Below, piece after piece: positions 1-8,706 of a DNA stretch of 64,000 nucleotides; within the stretch, counting starts at the first letter, position 1, and the number at the start of each line of letters is the position of its first letter. The position numbers and the translations under genes are program-made. The stretch covers positions 235,505-299,504 of the forward strand of contig NZ_FQZB01000008.1 in NCBI RefSeq assembly GCF_900141845.1, read 5' to 3'. A model generated the notes under the pieces. It did not search any database, was not told the origin of the DNA, and saw nothing but the letters and a program-made list of their open reading frames with translations. Source of the DNA: Clostridium cavendishii DSM 21758. GTDB lineage: Bacteria > Bacillota > Clostridia > Clostridiales > Clostridiaceae.

Positions 1-505
1 CCTTCTCTTTAATTTCACCACCAGAGTATGATACTTTTTTATCAGAAAATGTTGAGGAACATTCTACAAAATACTTTGTGAATTTACCATTTAAAGCTTT
101 AACTTTAGCAGCAACTAACATTTTATTTGGAGTTGCTACTAGTTTTTCTATAGTAAAGCTATAGCCGTTATCCTCTTTAGTTTGTCCTACAAATTCAGAA
201 TAATCCTTATAGTCTTTATAGTAGCCCATCTTTTCGTAGACATCTTGAAGAATATCTATATTATCAGCAAAAGCAGGTTTTGATAATATTATGCCAGAGG
301 TTGTTAAGCATAGTGCAAGTACTGAAGCAGTAGCTATTATTTTAATTCTTCTAGCTTTAAACTTTTTACCGTTTCTTATGAATTTTTTCAAGTCCTTTTT
401 AAGCCTTTTCTTTTCAAAGCTTTTAAGATCTACATCTACATCTTTAAAATCATTTTTATCGATATCTAAACTATTGGCTATATCCATAATTTCTTTATAA
501 TCCAC
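1..505 (-). CDS. DUF4179-type anti-sigma factor, 3' end outside the window
   Basis: Membrane-anchored anti-sigma factor partner of the ECF sigma gene immediately upstream. The visible 168 residues show a cytoplasmic N-terminal part (about residues 1-50, charged), one hydrophobic segment (about 53-72, ending near SKPAFA) and the start of the extracellular domain containing GYYKDYKDYSEFVGQ. It aligns closely with the complete 461-residue protein at 11796-13181, which gives the family. The start is GTG at 505, one base after the sigma stop codon, so the pair is translationally coupled. The gene runs off the window at base 1, so the C-terminal half is unseen. By family, it should hold the sigma factor inactive at the membrane until an envelope signal arrives; the signal is unknown. 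Confidence 0.85.
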   Translation of the reverse strand, partial: MDYKEIMDIANSLDIDKNDFKDVDVDLKSFEKKRLKKDLKKFIRNGKKFKARRIKIIATASVLALCLTTSGIILSKPAFADNIDILQDVYEKMGYYKDYKDYSEFVGQTKEDNGYSFTIEKLVATPNKMLVAAKVKALNGKFTKYFVECSSTFSDKKVSYSGGEIKEK

Positions 506-506
506 A

Positions 507-1052
507 CTAAATGACCTCCTCTCTTTTTAGATGTTCTAATTTCTTTTTTCCTCTAAGAATTCTATTAGAAACTGCTGAAACTGATAAGTTTAGTCTTTTG
601 GCAATATCTGAAATAGATTCTTCTAAGAAAAAGCGTCTTAAAAAGATCTCTTTATTAACTTTTTCCATAGAGTTTATTTCGTTAAGTAAAGATTTTCGAA
701 ACTCTTTATCTTCTAAAGCTTTTGTAAAGTCTAAAGCATCGCTAGTTATAAAGTCTTCTAATGGTACATGTTCTTTTAGTTTTTTTTCTTTTCTAAGTTC
801 ATCAATAGCTGTTCTTTTAGTTATAACTATAATCCAAGTAGCAAACTTTGAATCTTCGCCAGTAAAATATTCAATGTTATTCCAAATTTTAAATAAGGAA
901 TCATTAACGCATTCTAAGCTTTTATCTCTATCTTTTAAAACTGAATAAGCTACCTTCATAATCAAATCGCCATAATGATCTGTTAAGTAGTCTAGAGCTT
1001 TTGTATTTCTATTTTTAAGCTCACTTACTAAATTACTTTGATTAATGCTCAA
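507..1052 (-). CDS. ECF RNA polymerase sigma factor (module 1)
   Basis: Extracytoplasmic-function sigma-70 factor of about 181 residues. Region 2 (ALDYLTDHYGDLIMKVAYSVLKD, ending in FATWIIVITKRTAIDELRK) and region 4 (EIFLRRFFLEESISDIAKRLNLSVSAVSNRILRGKKKL, a helix-turn-helix) are both present. I chose the TTG start at 1052 because GGGGG lies about 8 bases upstream; the longer reading from ATG at 1082 has no ribosome site. It is followed directly by the DUF4179 anti-sigma gene, and is a paralog of the factor at 13182-13727. An upstream block shared with that paralog suggests autoregulation. Confidence 0.88.
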   Translation of the reverse strand: MSINQSNLVSELKNRNTKALDYLTDHYGDLIMKVAYSVLKDRDKSLECVNDSLFKIWNNIEYFTGEDSKFATWIIVITKRTAIDELRKEKKLKEHVPLEDFITSDALDFTKALEDKEFRKSLLNEINSMEKVNKEIFLRRFFLEESISDIAKRLNLSVSAVSNRILRGKKKLEHLKREEVI

Positions 1053-1076
1053 AATACTACCCCCTTGTACTTTAGC

Positions 1077-1112
1077 TTTCATATATAACTACGTAGAAAT
1101 TTTCTTTATCTC
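1077..1112 (-). promoter_or_regulatory. Candidate autoregulatory ECF promoter of module 1
   Basis: Read on the minus strand, GAGAGAT (1112-1106) lies 14 bases before CGTA (1091-1088), followed by TATATATGAAA. The same ordered elements occur in front of the paralogous sigma gene at 13768-13807. Most ECF factors autoregulate; that these elements are the -35 and -10 is inference from conservation between the paralogs. Confidence 0.45.
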
Positions 1113-1263
1113 TCTCTATTATTTAAAATATATATTAAAATGTAAAATGGTTATAAAATAATATTAGACACTTTATAGTAAAATAATAACTTTTTAAAGC
1201 AAAATTATATTTAAAGTATAAATATACCATGAGTGATTAGTCATAATAGTCTTATTATACAAA

Positions 1264-1310
1264 CTAAAAAATAAAGTGAACAGGCAAAACCTGTTCACTT
1301 TATTTTTTAG
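1264..1310. terminator. Bidirectional intrinsic terminator
   Basis: Perfect 21-bp stem (1264-1284 with 1290-1310) around a 5-base loop CAAAA, with A/T runs on both sides so it can act in either direction. It overlaps the stop codon of the small minus-strand gene ending at 1307. Confidence 0.85.
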
Positions 1311-1495
1311 TTATTTTTAGATAAGTTTTTCTCAACTTCTTTAACTAGTTCTATATCGACTTCTACTAATTCGGCTATAGTTTCTATATCCATTCCTTTA
1401 AGTAACATATTTTTTATTGTGGTCTTAGCTTTTTTTAATTCACCTTTTATTTCGCCTTTTATTTCAACTTCTGGATCATATAATGTTTTTGTCAT
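1307..1495 (-). pseudogene. C-terminal remnant of an Rpn/PD-(D/E)XK transposase-family nuclease
   Basis: A 62-residue reading frame starting at ATG 1495 behind a good AGGTGA site. The text GEIKGELKKAKTTIKNMLLKGM followed by an IETIAELVEVDIELVKEVEK helix resembles the C-terminal tail of the Rpn (recombination-promoting nuclease) family, which are about 300 residues long. The nuclease domain is missing, so this is most likely a leftover tail. It is still led by a ribosome site and ends in a terminator, so a short peptide could still be made. Family assignment rests on the tail only. Confidence 0.5.
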
Positions 1496-1504
1496 TGTAA
1501 TCAC

Positions 1505-1871
1505 CTATCTTTCTATAGTTACATTATAGACTATCCAGTAGTTTTCTTAAATATGAAATTTTTATAAAAAGATTGTTTCAAAGTGGAGTTATTAACAATA
1601 AAAGAAGTTAAATATATGGAGGATAATGATATAATTGTTAGGTAATGGAGTTAGTCAATATGGGCCTATCTTAGTATTGTTGTAAATTCAATAAATATAA
1701 ATAATAAAAACAACATTACTTTATTGAATTTATTACGTAGTAGATAATAAGAACATAATTACATATAAGAAACATAGTTATTTTAATTTTAATAAATAAT
1801 ATGGTAAGTAATAATTAGTTTTTCTAAAAATGGATTAGTTATTATTTAAAGTAGGGGGACAATTTAAGAAT
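1505..1871. other. Intergenic region with an ECF-type promoter
   Basis: No gene found. It contains a 12-bp inverted repeat (1684-1695 with 1720-1731) and the promoter-like block at 1716-1746 listed separately. Confidence 0.5.
1716..1746 (+). promoter_or_regulatory. Candidate ECF promoter matching that of the sigma gene at 6416
   Basis: TTACTTTA (1716-1723), ten bases, then the block TTACGTAGTAGATA (1733-1746). The same two blocks at identical spacing occur at 6359-6389, 27 bases before the ECF sigma gene at 6416; they differ by one base (G/A). The following start codon is about 125 bases downstream, implying a long leader. Assignment as promoter is inference from the match. Confidence 0.5.
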
Positions 1872-2375
1872 ATGAAAAATAGAAAGTCAAAGTTTATAGT
1901 ACTTGGAGTAAGTGCAGTAATCGTAATATTATTAGGAGTAGCTGGATTTATACTTCATCAAAAACAAGCAAAGGAGTCGAATGATGTAGCTACAAAAGAA
2001 ATTGTATTAGACAAGAAGAGTGATGAAAAATTGGATGCTGTATCAGAAAAACAATATGATACTTTAAAAGCAAATTTATCATCAGTTAGCTCAACATTTA
2101 CTCTAATTCATCAAATGGCAAATACAAAGATCGAAGCAGAAGACAATCAAATATGGGGGAAAGCAGACATCACTAAAGGTAGATGTAAAGCTTTATTAGA
2201 ATATTATGCAGATCATAAACAAGAAGCTAAAGAATTACTTGGAGAGAAGGATTATGAAGATTTAGTTGATGGAATTACAAAGTGGTCAAAGGACGATTAT
2301 TCAAAATCTTCAAGAGTACACAATATAGTTTGGGAAAGACTTGGGGGAGGAAATGGTAAGGCTAAAGAGAAATAA
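1872..2375 (+). CDS. Membrane-anchored or secreted DUF6241-like protein
   Basis: 167 residues: a basic start, one hydrophobic segment (about residues 8-27), then an extracytoplasmic domain. The segment IHQMANTKIEAEDNQIWGKADIT followed by a helical stretch recalls DUF6241 proteins of Bacillus and Clostridium; I am only moderately sure. Function unknown. AGGGGG lies about 12 bases before the ATG. An upstream block matches the promoter of the ECF sigma factor at 6416, so it may belong to that regulon. A terminator follows at 2380. Confidence 0.7.
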   Translation: MKNRKSKFIVLGVSAVIVILLGVAGFILHQKQAKESNDVATKEIVLDKKSDEKLDAVSEKQYDTLKANLSSVSSTFTLIHQMANTKIEAEDNQIWGKADITKGRCKALLEYYADHKQEAKELLGEKDYEDLVDGITKWSKDDYSKSSRVHNIVWERLGGGNGKAKEK

Positions 2376-2379
2376 AAAG

Positions 2380-2410
2380 TAAATCTAGTTATTGGCTAGA
2401 TTTATTTTTT
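2380..2410. terminator. Intrinsic terminator between convergent genes
   Basis: 9-bp stem TAAATCTAG/CTAGATTTA (2380-2388 with 2396-2404), 7-base loop, then T-rich sequence. It also overlaps the end of the minus-strand gene at 2402. Confidence 0.8.
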
Positions 2411-2926
2411 ATTTATATCAATATTTTGATAAACATAATCTAAGAATTTCTTTTTTTCTGTTGGGGTTCTAAATACCTTTATTGGAACAAGAAGGGCAGT
2501 ATTATAATTTAGATAGATGATTATAATATTCTTAAGTACATTTACACTTGTTATATAACTCCAAGAGGTTTTATATGAAGATACAGCTGTTTCTTTTAAT
2601 ATACTATCTGAAGTTAATGTTAAAGTTATTGGTATGAGGTCTTTTTTTGATTCAGTAGCTATTTTAGAGAATAATTGCTTTATTTGAAAGCGATACATTT
2701 TAGGATATAGTATAAGCCACATAATACCAAAAGATAGAGAAGCTGATATAAATTCAATTGGAGTTGAAGCGAATGTGAAATACATGTATATCGAAGATGC
2801 TATGGTAAATAATGGAATAATAAATAATCGTATCTTAAATTTCTTTTTGCTATTTGGAGAATTTTGTAGGGTAAAAAGATTAAATTCAGCCATTTCTTGA
2901 AGAGTATTTTGATAGGATATTTTCAA
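2402..2926 (-). CDS. YcxB-like membrane protein (copy 1)
   Basis: About 174 residues. Two adjacent membrane segments (near FIIPLFTIASSIYMYFTFA and FISASLSFGIMWLILYP) are followed by a soluble C-terminal domain with SWSYITSVNVLKNIIIIYLN and a ...LVPIKVF motif, the pattern of the YcxB-like C-terminal domain. Function unknown in the family. I prefer TTG at 2926, led by GTGGTGAT, because the paralog at 3024-3545 starts at the same residue (MKISY) with TTG; a longer ATG start at 2944 is possible. Confidence 0.75.
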   Translation of the reverse strand: MKISYQNTLQEMAEFNLFTLQNSPNSKKKFKIRLFIIPLFTIASSIYMYFTFASTPIEFISASLSFGIMWLILYPKMYRFQIKQLFSKIATESKKDLIPITLTLTSDSILKETAVSSYKTSWSYITSVNVLKNIIIIYLNYNTALLVPIKVFRTPTEKKKFLDYVYQNIDINKK

Positions 2927-3023
2927 ATTTATCACCACTTTCATTAAGATTTAAACAATATAAATGCTTAAAAACAAAAGCTTGTTTACATAATAGAATG
3001 TATAAAGCTATTATTTTAGCTAC

Positions 3024-3545
3024 TTAAGAGTCTATATTAGCCTTTTGATAAAGATATTTTAAGAAAGAGTCCTTTTGAACTGAGTCTTCAAATATGTTTA
3101 TTGGTACAATCAAGGGATTTAAAGAATTTAAATATATAAGAATATGATTTTGTAATTCTACAATTTTTGTTATAGCTATCCAAGAAACTTTTAAGGTGTC
3201 CATAGAGGTTTCTTTGGTTATACCATAATCATCTAATGTTACTGTTAAGTGAATTGGAGCATTTTTAGGATCATTACATATATTAATAATTTCTTTTTCT
3301 GTTTTCCAAACATAAAATTTAGGATAGAATATTATCCATAAAAAAGAAAGTAAAATCATGCATAGAGTAAAAGGAATAGAAAACATGTCTAATACAAAAT
3401 AGTAAAAGGTTAATACTAATAATATTAGCAGTGGCATACCGAATTTACTTATTTTTGAGATTCTATTAAAGGATGGAGACGTCTTAAAATAAAAAAGTTT
3501 AAAATCAACTAAGTCTTGAATACTGTTCTTATAGGATATTTTCAA
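3024..3545 (-). CDS. YcxB-like membrane protein (copy 2)
   Basis: 173 residues, paralog of the downstream gene with the same layout: N-terminal MKISYKNSIQDL, two membrane segments (about residues 35-75), then a C-terminal domain ending with VSWIAITKIVELQNHILIYLN and LIVPINIF. TTG start preceded by GGGGGT. The two copies are tandem and same-strand, separated by about 100 bases, and probably arose by duplication. Biochemical role unknown. Confidence 0.75.
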   Translation of the reverse strand: MKISYKNSIQDLVDFKLFYFKTSPSFNRISKISKFGMPLLILLVLTFYYFVLDMFSIPFTLCMILLSFLWIIFYPKFYVWKTEKEIINICNDPKNAPIHLTVTLDDYGITKETSMDTLKVSWIAITKIVELQNHILIYLNSLNPLIVPINIFEDSVQKDSFLKYLYQKANIDS

Positions 3546-3709
3546 TTTTATTACCCCCTAGAAATAAAAGTTGTTTTGTGAAATTATAACCTTTCAATAG
3601 CCATATATTTTATGGCAGAGAAAAATATATTATTGAATATGATACCATAAAGATATATAATTGGTAAATAATAGACTTGAGTTGGATTTAAGTAATAGTA
3701 AAAGATTAT

Positions 3710-5014
3710 TTGGTGGTGATTATTATTTTAATATTAATAGTGTTGTTTGTGATAATTTTAATTAGTTTTATATTGATTATTTATAAGAAGTATAAAATAG
3801 AAAATTTTAATAAAAGGATAAAAACAGGTGAGAATTTATTAGATAAAAAGGAATACGAAAAGGCAATTAATGAGTTTTTAATTGCAAAAGATATTTTCCC
3901 TAAGAATTTTACAATATATCAGCTTATTGCAAAGGGATATTTTGGGGCAGAAGATTTTGAAGAAGCGTTGAAAAATATAAATATAGCAATAGAATATTCA
4001 CCACAAAATGTTGAAAGCTATTATCAGAGAATTGAAATATTTGTATATCTTGAAGATTTTGATAATGTTATTAAGAATTGTGATAAAGTATTAGAACTTA
4101 AAGAATTATCTTCTGAAGCATTTTATTATAAGGCTTATGCTTATAATGAAAAAGGAGACTTTAAAAGTTCGTTAATCAATATAAATAAATGTATTAATCT
4201 TAATCCTAGTATGAGAGAAGCATATAAATTAAGAATAAAAACATATATAGATTTAGATAGAAAAGAAGATGCACTTAAAGAATTAAATGAGCTTATCGAA
4301 GGTTATTCTGATAAAGAATTATATTATGTTAGATTAAAAGTGTATATGGATCTAAAGGAATATGATAAGGCTATGGAAGATTTAAATAAAGTTTGTGAAC
4401 TTGATCCAAAGAATTTAAATGTACATTTTATTAGCGTAACGATTTATTTTCTAACCAAAAACTATAATAAGGCTCTTGAGGAAGTAAACAAATTTATTAG
4501 TAATGGTGATGATAAAGATGGACGGTGTTATTATATAAGAGCAAATATATATCTAAAATTAAGGCAATACAAGGATGCAATTATGGATTTTAATAGACCT
4601 ATTAAAATTAATAATGGAGGTAAGGATTATAATAATAGAGCATTTGCGTATATTAGATTAAATCAATATGAGAATGCAATTAAAAATTTAGACAAGGCCA
4701 TTGAGATAGATAGAACCTTACCACAAATTTATAAAAATTATGCCCATGTCTTTTTAAGATTAGCTAATGTTAAGGAAGCAGAAAGAAATATATTAAAGTC
4801 AATAGAGTTAGATGATACTATTGGAGATAACTATATTATTTTAGCAGAAATAAACTTATATAATGAAGATTATGAAAGTTGTTATGAAAATTTAAGACAA
4901 GCTAAAAATAGAGAGATTAATTATTATGATTATTTTGAAGATGAAATCTTTGATAAGATTAGATATGATAAAGAATTTATAGAATTGTTTCCAGATGAGA
5001 TTATAAAATTTTAA
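3710..5014 (+). CDS. Membrane-anchored TPR-repeat protein (long copy)
   Basis: About 434 residues: an N-terminal hydrophobic helix (about 1-26), then roughly ten tetratricopeptide repeats up to about residue 400. Typical repeat text is EKAINEFLIAKDIFPKN, KAMEDLNKVCELDPKNL and NAIKNLDKAIEIDRTLP. TPR arrays are protein-binding scaffolds; the partner is unknown. The start is uncertain: TTG GTG GTG overlaps the only purine-rich stretch, so translation could begin a few codons later. Its C-terminal 140 residues are nearly the same as those of the protein at 5163. Confidence 0.8.
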   Translation: MVVIIILILIVLFVIILISFILIIYKKYKIENFNKRIKTGENLLDKKEYEKAINEFLIAKDIFPKNFTIYQLIAKGYFGAEDFEEALKNINIAIEYSPQNVESYYQRIEIFVYLEDFDNVIKNCDKVLELKELSSEAFYYKAYAYNEKGDFKSSLININKCINLNPSMREAYKLRIKTYIDLDRKEDALKELNELIEGYSDKELYYVRLKVYMDLKEYDKAMEDLNKVCELDPKNLNVHFISVTIYFLTKNYNKALEEVNKFISNGDDKDGRCYYIRANIYLKLRQYKDAIMDFNRPIKINNGGKDYNNRAFAYIRLNQYENAIKNLDKAIEIDRTLPQIYKNYAHVFLRLANVKEAERNILKSIELDDTIGDNYIILAEINLYNEDYESCYENLRQAKNREINYYDYFEDEIFDKIRYDKEFIELFPDEIIKF

Positions 5015-5162
5015 AATATATAGTTGTTAAGTAATGTACTTTGTTTATGAATAATAGTGTGTAACTAGGAACTAGCAAATCAATATATATAGCAAATAAG
5101 ATGAAATTTTAAATTTACTTTAGAAACTATACAGTGTTTTAGGATAAAGGAGAAATTAATTA

Positions 5163-6152
5163 ATGGTTAAAATTTTAATATCTATTATATTATTAAGTAT
5201 AATAGTCATTTTGGCAATAAGCAAAAAAAAGAGTGAAAAGATAGGTCATGGAGGAAAGCTTAATAATGCAATTGATTTGCTAAACAATGGGGAGTATGAA
5301 GAAGCTCTTAATGAATTTTTAGAGATAGTAAAGATGACTCCTAGAAATGCTCAGGTATATAAATTAATGGGAGTGTGCTGTTTTGAATTAAAGAAATATA
5401 AAAACACATTAAAGTGTTTAAATACCTCTATACAATATAATAGTGAGGATGTTGAATGCTATTATTTAAGAATTGCTGTATTTATAAAGTTTAAAGAATT
5501 AGAAAATGCAATTAGAGATTGTGACAAAATACTAGAACTTAATGAGCTGAATTCAAAAGCTTTTTACTATAAAGCTTATATTTATAATGAGTTAGATGAT
5601 TTAACAAATGCATTAAAGTATATAGATGAATGTATAGAACTTAATTTCAATGAATTTGATGCCTATAATTTAAGAGGTCTTATATATGGCAAATTAGGAA
5701 GATATACTGAAGCTATTGAAGAATTTAATAAGGCCATTAATAAAAATCCTGACGAGTGCATTTATTTAAATAACAGAAGCTTTACATATATCAGGTTAAA
5801 GCAGTATGAAAATGCAATTAATGATTTAAATATGGCTATTGAAATAGATGAAAAAATACCTCGAATTTATAAAAATTATGCTCATATATTTTTAAAAACT
5901 TCTAAAATTACAGAAGCTAAGGAAAATATACAAAAGGCTATAGAGCTTGATGATAGTATAGGAGACAATTATATTATTTTAGCTGCTATAAATTTATATG
6001 ATGATGATTATGATAGTTGTTATGAAAATTTAAAACAGGCTAAGAGTAGAGAAATTAGTTATTATGATTATTTTGATGATGAAATGTTTGATAAGATTAG
6101 AGATAAAGAAGAGTTTATAGAACTTTTTCAAGAGGAATTAGATAAAATTTAG
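5163..6152 (+). CDS. Membrane-anchored TPR-repeat protein (short copy)
   Basis: 329 residues, paralog of the preceding gene. A hydrophobic helix (about 1-19) is followed by about seven TPR units; the tail with YYDYFDDEMFDKIRD matches the upstream protein. The length difference fits loss or gain of about three TPRs in the middle. ATG follows GGAGAAATTAATTA, a good ribosome site. It ends before a terminator and the ECF sigma operon. Partner unknown. Confidence 0.8.
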   Translation: MVKILISIILLSIIVILAISKKKSEKIGHGGKLNNAIDLLNNGEYEEALNEFLEIVKMTPRNAQVYKLMGVCCFELKKYKNTLKCLNTSIQYNSEDVECYYLRIAVFIKFKELENAIRDCDKILELNELNSKAFYYKAYIYNELDDLTNALKYIDECIELNFNEFDAYNLRGLIYGKLGRYTEAIEEFNKAINKNPDECIYLNNRSFTYIRLKQYENAINDLNMAIEIDEKIPRIYKNYAHIFLKTSKITEAKENIQKAIELDDSIGDNYIILAAINLYDDDYDSCYENLKQAKSREISYYDYFDDEMFDKIRDKEEFIELFQEELDKI

Positions 6153-6235
6153 TATTATAGCTAGTAGAGTAATCTGTTTTATAATCCTTGTAAAAAGAAA
6201 CTAGTTATAAGAGTGAATTCAATATAGATAGTTAT

Positions 6236-6275
6236 AAAAATCTGATGCAATTTATAGGTTGCTCGGATTTTTTTA
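6236..6275 (+). terminator. Intrinsic terminator after the TPR genes
   Basis: Imperfect hairpin: AAAATC, GA and GCAA pair with TTGC, TC and GATTTT, followed by a run of seven T. Confidence 0.65.
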
Positions 6276-6358
6276 TATATTAAGATAAGTTCAAGTGGTA
6301 AAATAGGTTTAAAATATAGTTTTATGTAAAAACAATTGTTTAATATAGATGTTTTACC

Positions 6359-6389
6359 TTACTTTAGTAAGATATTTACGTAATAGATA
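6359..6389 (+). promoter_or_regulatory. Candidate autoregulatory ECF promoter
   Basis: TTACTTTA (6359-6366), ten bases, then the block TTACGTAATAGATA (6376-6389), 27 bases before the sigma ATG. It matches the block at 1716-1746 with the same spacing. Confidence 0.5.
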
Positions 6390-6415
6390 GTGATAGAGAA
6401 ATTTAGGGGGACAAT

Positions 6416-6982
6416 ATGGAGGATTTGGCTTTAATTGATAAGGTATTAAAAGGTGATGAGATTTCTTTTGAACAGTTATTTTTAAAATATCAGTTGGAGA
6501 TAAGTAAGTTCGTTTATTCAAATATAAAGGATAATGAAGTAACTAAAGATATAGTTCAAGAGGTTTTTATTACAGTTTATGATAAGCTTTATACTTTTAA
6601 AAGGGATTGTAAGTTTAAAACTTGGCTTTATACTATTGCAAGAAATAAGTGTATTGACTATATTAGAAAAAATAAAATAACTCTTGTAGATATTGAAGAT
6701 ACACAAAATACACTAGCGTCTAAAGAAATATCAGCTTTTGAGATAGTTGAATTTAATGAGACAAAGAGAACTATCAATGATTTTATAAAAACTTTAGACA
6801 CTGTAAATAGAGAGATTATATATCTAAAGTATTATCACGATGATATTACCTTTTATGATATAAGTTATATTTTGAAAATAAGCGAAGGAGCTGTGAAGCA
6901 AAGATATTACTCTTTGTATAAAAGGTATATAAACTTTCTTAAAAAAGCTAGTGAAAAAAGGGGGGAGAACCTTGAAGTGTAG
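6416..6982 (+). CDS. ECF RNA polymerase sigma factor (module 3)
   Basis: 188 residues. Region 2 (FEQLFLKYQLEISKFVYSNIKD ... KTWLYTIARNKCIDYIRKNK) and region 4 (REIIYLKYYHDDITFYDISYILKISEGAVKQRYYSLYKRY) are recognisable. ATG follows AGGGGGACAAT. Its 3' end overlaps the downstream anti-sigma gene by 11 bases, implying translational coupling. It belongs to a different branch from the two DUF4179-linked factors. Confidence 0.88.
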   Translation: MEDLALIDKVLKGDEISFEQLFLKYQLEISKFVYSNIKDNEVTKDIVQEVFITVYDKLYTFKRDCKFKTWLYTIARNKCIDYIRKNKITLVDIEDTQNTLASKEISAFEIVEFNETKRTINDFIKTLDTVNREIIYLKYYHDDITFYDISYILKISEGAVKQRYYSLYKRYINFLKKASEKRGENLEV

Positions 6983-8471
6983 TAATTGTATAAAGTTAAT
7001 TTCGAATGTTTTAGAAGGTGATATAACTACTCAGGAGCTTAATGAGTTTAAGAAGCATATAGAAGAATGTGATGAATGCAGAGTTGAGTATAATTTTTCT
7101 AAGGAAGCGAGAGAAGGTTTAAAGAAAAATATAGATATAGAGGGCTTTGTATTCACAGATTGCAAAGATGAGCTAATGAGCAAAATAGATAAAAATAAAT
7201 ATAAGGATAAGAAGAAAAACAAGTTAAGAAAAAATTATAGCTTTTTAAAGAAGCTTTCACCTATTATAGCAGCTTGTATAATAGGAATAATAATAATCAC
7301 TAACTATTCAGCTATTTCCAAGTTTTTTATAGAGAATAAAGTGAGTGATAAGAATAAGGAAATAACGGATACTATGAATCTTGAAAATATTAATCCTAAT
7401 ACTGCTAAATTAAAGTCAATAAAAGATTCAGATAAATTTATTGTAAAAGAAATTCCAAATGATTATGGGTATAGGGGAATCTATGATAAGGACAATCTCA
7501 TAGTAACAAAATCTTTTTTTGAGGAAAGTTCAGAGTCATTTTTATTTAATGTTAATACAGGAAAGTTACAGAATTTTATAAGTGTAGCAAAACCAGAAAA
7601 TTATATAATTGATATAAAATATGATGGTAATTTTGTATTATGGTTAGAATTTACTAAAAGTAGTATGCTTAAATCTGTGGGAAAGAATTTGTGGTTTGTA
7701 TTTGCTAAAAATATAAAAACTAATGAAGTATTTATGATGCAAAAAGGGGAGCTGCGTTTAGGAACAACTAGAGTTCCTGAAATTACGCTTAATAATGGAA
7801 TAGGAACAGTAAAATCACTAGATAAACAAGGTAATTGTGACAAATTTTTATTTCTTGATTTAAATAACAAAACATTGAAAGAAATTGGTACTGATGATTC
7901 TGAAAAAGATCCTATTTTTAATTTTTTAGGTGTTACAAGGGTACAAGATAAGATTTTGTGGTGCAAAAGAAATGATAAAAATAATGAAGTATATGATATT
8001 TATTACTATGATTTAAAAAGTAATGAAAAAAAGCAACTCCCATATAGCTCTAGTGATAAAGATTTATGTGGTTATGGCGAATATATTCTGGTTAATAATA
8101 ATGGAAAAGTAAATTTATTAAACATTAATACTTCTAAAATGGTGAATTTAGTAAATATTAATACTTCTAAAATAGTAAAGATAACAGAAGAAAATATGAA
8201 CATGTTTAAAGATGAATCAGGTTTTTATTATAGTAAATTCTTTTCAAATTTCTGTTTGACTAAAGATTATATTTATTTTAAGTGTGATCAATTTGAGAAT
8301 ATAAATGCATTCATATATGATATAAATGAAAATATATATTATAAAATATTAGATAAGGTTGATTATCAAAAGGAGCATATAGGTAGAATTTACTGTAAAG
8401 ATAGATCAATGATATTATACTGTATTGATTCTACTAAAATTACAAAAGCATTATATATTGTAGCTAAATAA
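6972..8471 (+). CDS. Zinc-finger anti-sigma factor with extracytoplasmic propeller-like domain
   Basis: About 499 residues. The N terminus has the zf-HC2 pattern (CSNC near residue 2, then HIEECDEC near residue 35) that binds ECF sigma factors; a membrane helix follows at about residue 100-120 (LSPIIAACIIGIIIITNY). The outer part of about 370 residues is rich in short beta-strand motifs such as DIYYYDLKSNEKKQL, like TolB/WD-type propellers. TTG at 6972 follows AAGGGGGGAG; an upstream GTG would put that site inside the gene. Two 11-codon units in tandem (INTSKMVNLVN/INTSKIVKITE, about 8120-8185) look like a recent short duplication. Ligand unknown. Confidence 0.82.
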   Translation: MKCSNCIKLISNVLEGDITTQELNEFKKHIEECDECRVEYNFSKEAREGLKKNIDIEGFVFTDCKDELMSKIDKNKYKDKKKNKLRKNYSFLKKLSPIIAACIIGIIIITNYSAISKFFIENKVSDKNKEITDTMNLENINPNTAKLKSIKDSDKFIVKEIPNDYGYRGIYDKDNLIVTKSFFEESSESFLFNVNTGKLQNFISVAKPENYIIDIKYDGNFVLWLEFTKSSMLKSVGKNLWFVFAKNIKTNEVFMMQKGELRLGTTRVPEITLNNGIGTVKSLDKQGNCDKFLFLDLNNKTLKEIGTDDSEKDPIFNFLGVTRVQDKILWCKRNDKNNEVYDIYYYDLKSNEKKQLPYSSSDKDLCGYGEYILVNNNGKVNLLNINTSKMVNLVNINTSKIVKITEENMNMFKDESGFYYSKFFSNFCLTKDYIYFKCDQFENINAFIYDINENIYYKILDKVDYQKEHIGRIYCKDRSMILYCIDSTKITKALYIVAK

Positions 8472-8536
8472 TTAATAGTATAGTCAGATATTGATTAAAT
8501 AGTAGAAAATGCAAAAGAGAATTACTAATCTTATTG

Positions 8537-8577
8537 AAGGTAATTAATAATATATATCTTATATTATTAATTACCTT
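8537..8577. terminator. Strong hairpin after the anti-sigma gene
   Basis: 18-bp perfect stem (8537-8554 with 8560-8577) and 5-base loop. The T tract is weak (TAATATATAGTTTTT), so terminator function is likely but not certain. Confidence 0.65.
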
Positions 8578-8706
8578 TAATATATAGTTTTTATTATCAA
8601 TTGAAAGAGTAAATTATCTATTAAATAATATCATTATGCAACAAATATAGTAGTTTAGCATATCAATAGTATTAACTATATTATTAATTGATAATGAGGT
8701 GTTGAT

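Noticed and set aside
291..500. 69-residue plus-strand reading frame
   Set aside because: It is antisense to the DUF4179 gene; no ribosome site and low-complexity composition.
511..948. 145-residue plus-strand frame
   Set aside because: Shadow of the ECF sigma gene on the other strand.
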